A stretch of 64,000 nt of DNA from Astrocystis sublimbata (taxonomy: Eukaryota > Ascomycota > Sordariomycetes > Xylariales > Xylariaceae), in assembly GCA_022453515.1 (NCBI GenBank), contig JAJNNY010000006.1:930001-994000 (forward strand), read 5' to 3'. Position numbers and translations under genes: made by a program. Below are positions 58,849-64,000 of this stretch, piece by piece. Within the stretch, counting starts at the first letter, position 1. Each line of letters starts with the position of its first letter. The notes beneath the pieces are model-generated. The model ran no database searches and was not told the origin of the DNA. It saw only the letters and a list, made by a program, of their open reading frames with translations.

Positions 58849-59193
58849 ATGCCCCTAAGAAAACCTCCCCCCGCATCTCCTCCGCTCAAGACCGACTCGA
58901 GCACAGCGCCTCCACCGCGCATCTCCCTCACCTCATGGCTAGCAATAGGAGGCATCGGCCCGCCCCCCGCGATGGCAGGTTTCATCCGCATGGCCTCGGA
59001 GCGCAAAGCCGCGCACCGCATCGCGCAAGCGTACAAAGCGGCCAGGGAAGCCGCGGCCGCGGAGTTCGAGGAGAAGTGGCCCGCAACTGGGAAGCGGCCC
59101 CATCGCCAGGAGCTGCTGAGGTTGTACGGGCCGGGAGGTACGGAGCGGAAGCGGAAGGACGAGGTCGCAGGTGACAAGGGCACACGGCGTTAG
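58849..59193 (+). CDS. Small basic protein of unknown function (114 aa)
   Basis: The start ATG at 58849 follows CCTTAAA, a favourable fungal context; the longer in-frame start at 58777 looks like leader. The Pro-rich N-terminus is followed by a short hydrophobic stretch (SWLAIGGIGPPPAMAGFI, about 28-45), then a charged helix rich in Ala, Arg and Lys and a Lys/Arg tail. The helix (about 50-75) could be amphipathic. It could be a small mitochondrial or membrane-associated protein. The opposite frame at 58824..59183 is also open but lacks a convincing start region. I recognise no family. Confidence 0.45.
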   Translation: MPLRKPPPASPPLKTDSSTAPPPRISLTSWLAIGGIGPPPAMAGFIRMASERKAAHRIAQAYKAAREAAAAEFEEKWPATGKRPHRQELLRLYGPGGTERKRKDEVAGDKGTRR

Positions 59194-60154
59194 ACAGGAT
59201 GTTGGCCGTGGCAATAATGACGCTGAGAACCCCACGAACAACTGTGGCAGGGAATCCTGAAAGGGAAGGGAGATAAAATATTGTAATGGGCAACATATAA
59301 CACCGACGGACTGAAGCGATGCTCGAGGAAATCGGATTGTGACTTCCAACTGAACAAGATACAATATTGCCTCAGAAGAATAGAGATTTACCCATTGAGT
59401 CACGAATGGACTGCGACGCAAGCAAAGTGATACTACCCTCAATCCACCACTCTATCACGGCATGATCACAAACGCGCAATAATTTAGAACAGATTCTCAA
59501 ATAATACAGCCCATTTTATTGATCCATCAACGCTTCTGGAACCACCGGTTTAGAAACATATCTACAGTACAAAACCGTGGCTCGAAGTTGACATGATCAA
59601 CAGGTAGGCTCACCCGACTCAAACCAATTTTCCCCAATCAAAGCCACCACAGCAAATAGCCATGGCTACGTGATATCCCCTGCTTGGACAAGCAGTCTAA
59701 GCCATCGGGCGAAAGCTCCTCTCTTGTGGGCAGACAAACAACAGTGGTGGATAGTGGGCCTGAGAAGCCCTTGTGAATCATGACGCGCGAGCCGCTCCCT
59801 TTGTGCATACGCCGAACACCAAGTACCAATGACGCCACATGCCAAACACAGCCAATCTCAGACGGGGAAATATAAATGCAGAAACTGTGCAAGACAACCG
59901 CAGGTTGTCGAAAGAAACAGATGAATGAACCGGTTGATTATGTTCACTCGGAGTGGGATGTTGCAAGATGAAGATCCGGCACACAGCCCAAGATGCCGAT
60001 CGTAGTGTTCTCGACAGGGATATCGTTGTAGTCGTCGATCGAAAACATCATTCAATTATCGTAAGGCCATCCAACAGGTCCTTGGGTATCCTATTACGTT
60101 GAACATCGTTCCACCAGTAGGAATACCTTGAAGAGTCAGAGGGGGACAGTCGAA
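59194..60154. other. Convergent intergenic, no gene seen
   Basis: 3' ends of the small protein gene and the B-type cyclin. Minus-strand ORFs here are short and unconvincing. Confidence 0.5.
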
Positions 60155-61865
60155 CTATGATGTGAATTCGTCAAGGGTCAGGTGGACATCTTGAATGCCG
60201 AAGATGTGGGCATTTCGTTTGGCCCACTCGCGTGTGACAAGAGATGCTATTATTAGATTAGCATGAGTTGATTGATATATTCACATCTTATCAGAGGATG
60301 GTGCTTACCCTTTAAGAACTTTTTGCTTGCATACTTCTTGTAGAATGCCTCGTGAATGACGGGACGAGCGAGGTAATCAACCATGAGCTCGAAGACGGGC
60401 TCAATCTCCTCCTCGGTGTACCCAGCGTAGTAGGCAATAGTCGGATCCTAAGAGAAGGTTAACGTCTACCTAGTGTTTTAGGTTGCTGTCTTGACTTACC
60501 CATTCACCCCGATCAAAGATAAGACGCGCGAGGTAAATAGCAGCAGCAGCGACGTGGCTGGAGCGGTACTTCATAAAGCGGTGGTCTAGAAGGCTGATTT
60601 CCATAAGATACTTCGCAATCGTACGAGTCTGAATATTGTAGTCATCGGCCTTGGAGATGCGACGAAGGAAGTTCATTGGGTTGGGGTAGCTGAGATCGTA
60701 GTTGAGGACGCCGAGAATGAAGCGCTCAGCGCTGAGAATCTCCTCCTCGGAAAATCCATCGTCTGCAACGTGCTTAAAGTTCGCAACATGGGGTGAGAGA
60801 ACCTCCTCATACTTGGATGCAATAAACATAGCAGTAATGCCGACCAGCTGCAAGCGATCAAGTTGTACAACCTTCTTGGACAGGAATCGATCGATGATGT
60901 TGATGGTTAAGAATAGAGTCTCAGGGAGAAGATGGAAGCGCGTGTGGACCTCAATCAACCAATCAATGAGGATGCCTCGTGTTCGCCAGCCAATATCGTC
61001 TTGGTGGTTCATGTACTGCGGGTTGGGAATTGACTTGCACTCGAGGTCGCGGAGATACTCGAATATCTCGTTGGCGTATTCAGCGGCCATCAAAGGGTCA
61101 TCCATATCCTCGATGTCGAGGTTATTGACATCGGGCGGGAAGACATGGTCAGGAATCTGGGGCTCGACTTCGACGATCTCCTCCTTCACAAGCTCAACCT
61201 TGGCCTCGACCTTGGCAGCCTTGGGCTCAGGGAGTACCGAGCTCTTCTTCTCCTCATTCTCTGAGGGATGGGGTCTCTTGCGAACGGGTTCCTTTTCTTC
61301 GACAAGGACCTCTGTCTTGACCGTTGATGTGTTAGAGGCGATCTTCCTCTTCTGCGAGGTGGTGCCAATAGCACCGGAGCCGGAGCCCGTACGCGTTATT
61401 TGGTTCTTCTTGGTTTCCTTCGCACCGAGCACCGTTCGGGAGGCGGTGGATCGAGTGGTGCTCTTCTGGACGCCAGTGGGTTGAGCAGCTTTTGAGACCA
61501 GTCCAGTCCTGCCAACGGGCTTCTTTCCTTCCACCGCATCAGACTTGCCTACATTACTAACATCACCGAGAGCAGCGCGTCTTCGACCGGCAGGAGGATT
61601 GGCATTGACGGCAGACCGCTTGGTTTGCAGCGGTTGCTTGGTTGGTGGAGCAGCAACGTCGACATCGAGGGCGGCAGCCTTGGCACGCGTCAGACGCGTC
61701 GAATTTGTGTTCTCGTCATTTTCGTTGGCCGCGACGCGCGATCTGGCGGTTCGGCCCTGTTGTGCAAGCCCGTATTAGTCGACGAAGACTCATGAGGTAG
61801 CTGGTACAGAACTTGGAAGAAAGAGTGTTTTGCCGGCGGGTCGCGCAACTTACAGCTGGAGGCAT
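60155..61865 (-). CDS. G2/M B-type cyclin (NimE/Cdc13-like)
   Basis: Four exons, 61865..61854, 61756..60500, 60447..60309 and 60246..60155, encode 499 residues. The first exon is only 12 nt (MPPA). A destruction box RAALGDVSN lies at 64-72 (R-x-x-L with N at the end), the signal for APC/C-driven destruction at mitosis. The middle is Lys/Glu/Ser-rich. The cyclin core starts near 265 with DDIGWRTRGILIDWLIEVH, followed by LFLTINIIDRFLS and ITAMFIASKYEE, and the second fold continues through the last two exons to EFTS. B-type cyclins activate Cdk1 for entry into mitosis. Filamentous fungi usually have one main B cyclin of this kind. Confidence 0.93.
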
Positions 61866-64000
61866 CTTTACTGATGGAAAAGACGCGTATTAAAGTGAGG
61901 TGTGAGGTATTAATCTTGAATGAGGGATGCTGGACTTGGGTTAGTAACGAGCCTTGAGTATGTTGGTGAGTTCGGGCGCTGGTATTGTATGAAGGAACGC
62001 GGGGGTGCTGCCGAAGCCTGTCGCGGTCCGGCGACGAGGAGCGTACACGACGCGCATAAAACGTGACAATTGAGAAAAGAGGACCAACAGCAACAGTGGT
62101 GTGAGTAGGAGCGAGCTTCGCGTACCTAAAGTGGTGTTGTTCGTGTTGCTGGTATTGCCAATACTACGGGATATCAACAAAGCTGGACGGGCAGGCGGGA
62201 GCTGGAGGACGCGGAGACGGGCAGGCTGCTGGTCCCGCGGAAGCAACAGTGCAAAGCAAGGCAAAAGCTCTCCGCGGCGGCGACAGTGGGAGCGACGAGT
62301 CACTGGAGGTAATGTGTATGCAGGCCACGGGTGCGGAAGGAGTGAGGTGAGGTCTGAGGTCTGAGGGAGGGTGGGAGAAGAAGGTGTGGTTGTTGATCAT
62401 GGAGATCAAGGCAGGTAGAGAAGATGAGAGAGGAGGGTCAATGATGTTTTTGAGAGTACCGTGGGTTGTTTGGCGGTTCAGCCACTGGGGGGGCCACGGG
62501 CGCTGGGCTGGCTGCAGCGGGTCGCCTAGGTAGCAGTGGGCAGTGGGCAGTGGGTGGGAGCGGCCAATGGGTAGGTGCACAGCACTCCAACGGGTACGTA
62601 CCTGCGCACTACACGCTTTTTTTTTCGCAGTGGGGAGCAGCAACGAGACAGAGCAGAAACAAGAGGGTGAGTGACGACAGGTAGAGGGTACCTTACCAGG
62701 CTAGCTGTGGTCCAGAGGTGGTCCAGTGATGGCCCAGCAGTCGCCTAGCGGTCGCCCAGCGGTGAATAACTTGCAAAGTCGCCTGCACAGTGCAGCGCGG
62801 GCCTCTTTTCGGGCGTGTTTGTATGGGTCCGACACGGTCGATAGCGCGACTCCAACCCTTGCTCGCGGCCTACTTCGCGTACCTCGTACTTGTGTCCTGT
62901 TTGCACTGGCTCGACTGGTCCTGGCTGGCTCCTCTCCTAGCGTCGGGCGAGGGCCGGGATGCTTGATTTCAGAAGCGGACGGGACGAGGGTGCTGGGACA
63001 GCGTTGGGGCCCGAGCTTGATTGGCTTGCAGGACACTGGCTGGCTGGGCGAGAGGGACGAGGGAAGTCGGAAATGAGAGAGATGAGTGTATGCAAGATGC
63101 CAGGAGCCGGTGGACGATGTTGTTATTGTATTGTTGTTGTTGTTATTGTCTGTCTCAATTACATAAGACACGGGGTATCACTGAGAGACGGCGCTCTGGA
63201 GAGATGTACCACGTAGAGACCAGGTAGGACAGGTGAGACAGACGGCACGCGTTCCTGGCGTGGTTAGTTGGATGGTAGGCTGGTCGGTCCTTGGAGTTTC
63301 GAGCAAGGTTGGGAACCTTTTTATAGAAAACGATACATGTGTATGTAGTGAGTGACGGACACAAGAAGTGAGAGATGGAGAACGAGTGAGGCTGTTTATA
63401 CCAACCACGATAACAACAAACAACAACAACAATCAATATCGATGCCACAGTCAAATGTCCATGTCCATCTGCTCCGCACTAGCTAGTCTAGTTTGCATGC
63501 GTCTGAATTTTGGAGCGAGGAGATGTTGTTGATAACACCGGCCGCCGTGGGTGTACACCTGGGCAGGTACCTAGCTGCTCTTCCAGCCGGAGAATGTACC
63601 TAGGGTCCTTCCTATGCCGCCGCCTGCCTCGGTACTTACCTTTCATGCAGTGTGAAAAATAGATGCAATGTCTAGCCTGCGATCAATATTCTACTTAACC
63701 TCAATTTATATAACCTACAAACTGTTTTTAATTTTTTTTTTATATACAGCCACTCAAGGTAATTTTCATTATCATGGAGATATATTGCTTTAGAATATTG
63801 AGATAGATAATGATAAGTAGTAAAGGGCACTTGCCTATAATTTTCACACTGCGTGAATAGGCAGGTACCTAGCCTCCGGTTGTTGCTGGAGAAAGCACGC
63901 GACGTCAGGGCCTTGTCCCACCTCGTGGAAGCCCGTCCTGCCCGTTGCGGAGTGAACCAGTGCCCCACCTACTGATCTTGCTCCCGGCAGCCCCACTTGA
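61866..64000. other. Upstream of cyclin gene, 2.1 kb, low complexity
   Basis: Contains GTGGGCA tandem copies at about 62535-62560, TTG/CAA triplet runs at 63118-63150 and 63415-63435, repeated GGTCCAG/GCCCAGC words at 62708-62760, and the inverted-repeat element at 63631-63869. No coding region is convincing; the first part is likely cyclin promoter and leader. Confidence 0.5.
63631..63869. mobile_element. MITE-like inverted-repeat element, about 239 bp
   Basis: Left arm 63631-63660 and right arm 63839-63869 are imperfect inverted copies of about 30 bp. The inner core CAGTGTGAAAA / TTTTCACACTG is perfect. The interior is very AT-rich, unlike its GC-rich flanks, and has no coding capacity. 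This fits a non-autonomous DNA transposon remnant. No clear target-site duplication was found, because the sequence just outside the core continues the inverted repeat. Confidence 0.5.

Noticed and set aside
58824..59183. Minus-strand 119-codon frame opposite the small basic protein
   Set aside because: The plus frame has the better start context and a helix-like charge pattern; the minus frame is compositionally biased. Not certain.
62164..63171. Several 80-160-codon frames upstream of cyclin B
   Set aside because: All are low-complexity, overlap on both strands and lack splice or domain support; the region is better read as promoter and leader.
1..64000. CRISPR arrays, phage, plasmid or prokaryotic defence systems
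   Set aside because: Spliced fungal genes throughout; no regularly spaced repeats or bacterial gene organisation.

Overview
The window looks like chromosomal DNA of a filamentous ascomycete (Pezizomycotina, most likely a Sordariomycete). Genes are split by short introns of about 50-110 bases with GT..AG ends and CTRAY-like branch sites. There is no bacterial operon structure or Shine-Dalgarno spacing. One retrotransposon is decayed purely by transitions, as repeat-induced point mutation (RIP) does. The genes are typical of fungi: Ctk2 cyclin, B-type cyclin, TMEM33/Pom33, PTEN, ACR3, CLN1-type thioesterase and an M28 aminopeptidase. I joined exons by hand from splice signals, reading frame and family motifs, so every multi-exon model is a prediction.

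Layout. 0-5.5 kb: a small CHZ-like protein, an RBR-type E3 ligase, a J-like membrane protein and a possible small secreted protein. 5.4-11.4 kb: gene-poor. 11.4-16.7 kb, minus strand: a PTEN-like phosphatase and an eight-exon amidoligase-family gene. 17.5-24.8 kb: a complete Ty3/Gypsy chromovirus on the minus strand, 7,303 bp, with two 331-bp LTRs and a 5-bp target duplication, heavily RIP-mutated. 24.8-28.1 kb: a short-chain dehydrogenase that ends 35 bases from the retroelement, a tRNA-Val-like fragment and a TMEM33/Pom33 gene. 31.4-33.1 kb: an HSL-type hydrolase. 35.3-38.2 kb: an ACR3 arsenite exporter with a bZIP gene next to it. 38.8-46.2 kb: Ctk2-like cyclin, palmitoyl-protein thioesterase, a 12-exon ribosomal-L1-domain (Cic1/Utp30-like) gene and a serine beta-lactamase-like hydrolase. 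47.7-55.2 kb: AAA ATPase, RING-CH membrane E3 and secreted M28 aminopeptidase. 57.4-59.2 kb: a PPxY-motif membrane protein and a small unknown protein. 60.2-61.9 kb: B-type cyclin. The last 2 kb is non-coding and holds a MITE-like inverted-repeat element.

Most genes are unrelated housekeeping functions and not a cluster. The one functional pairing I would single out is ACR3 plus the adjacent bZIP, which resembles the regulator-exporter arrangement of yeast ARR1-ARR3, although this bZIP is not of the Yap class. The unusual points are the RIP-dated retroelement, two internal microexons (16 and 10 nt), a possible G-quadruplex repeat inside the microexon-flanking intron, the fungal amidoligase, the PPxY protein and the terminal MITE-like element. 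I found no CRISPR, plasmid, phage or prokaryotic defence locus.
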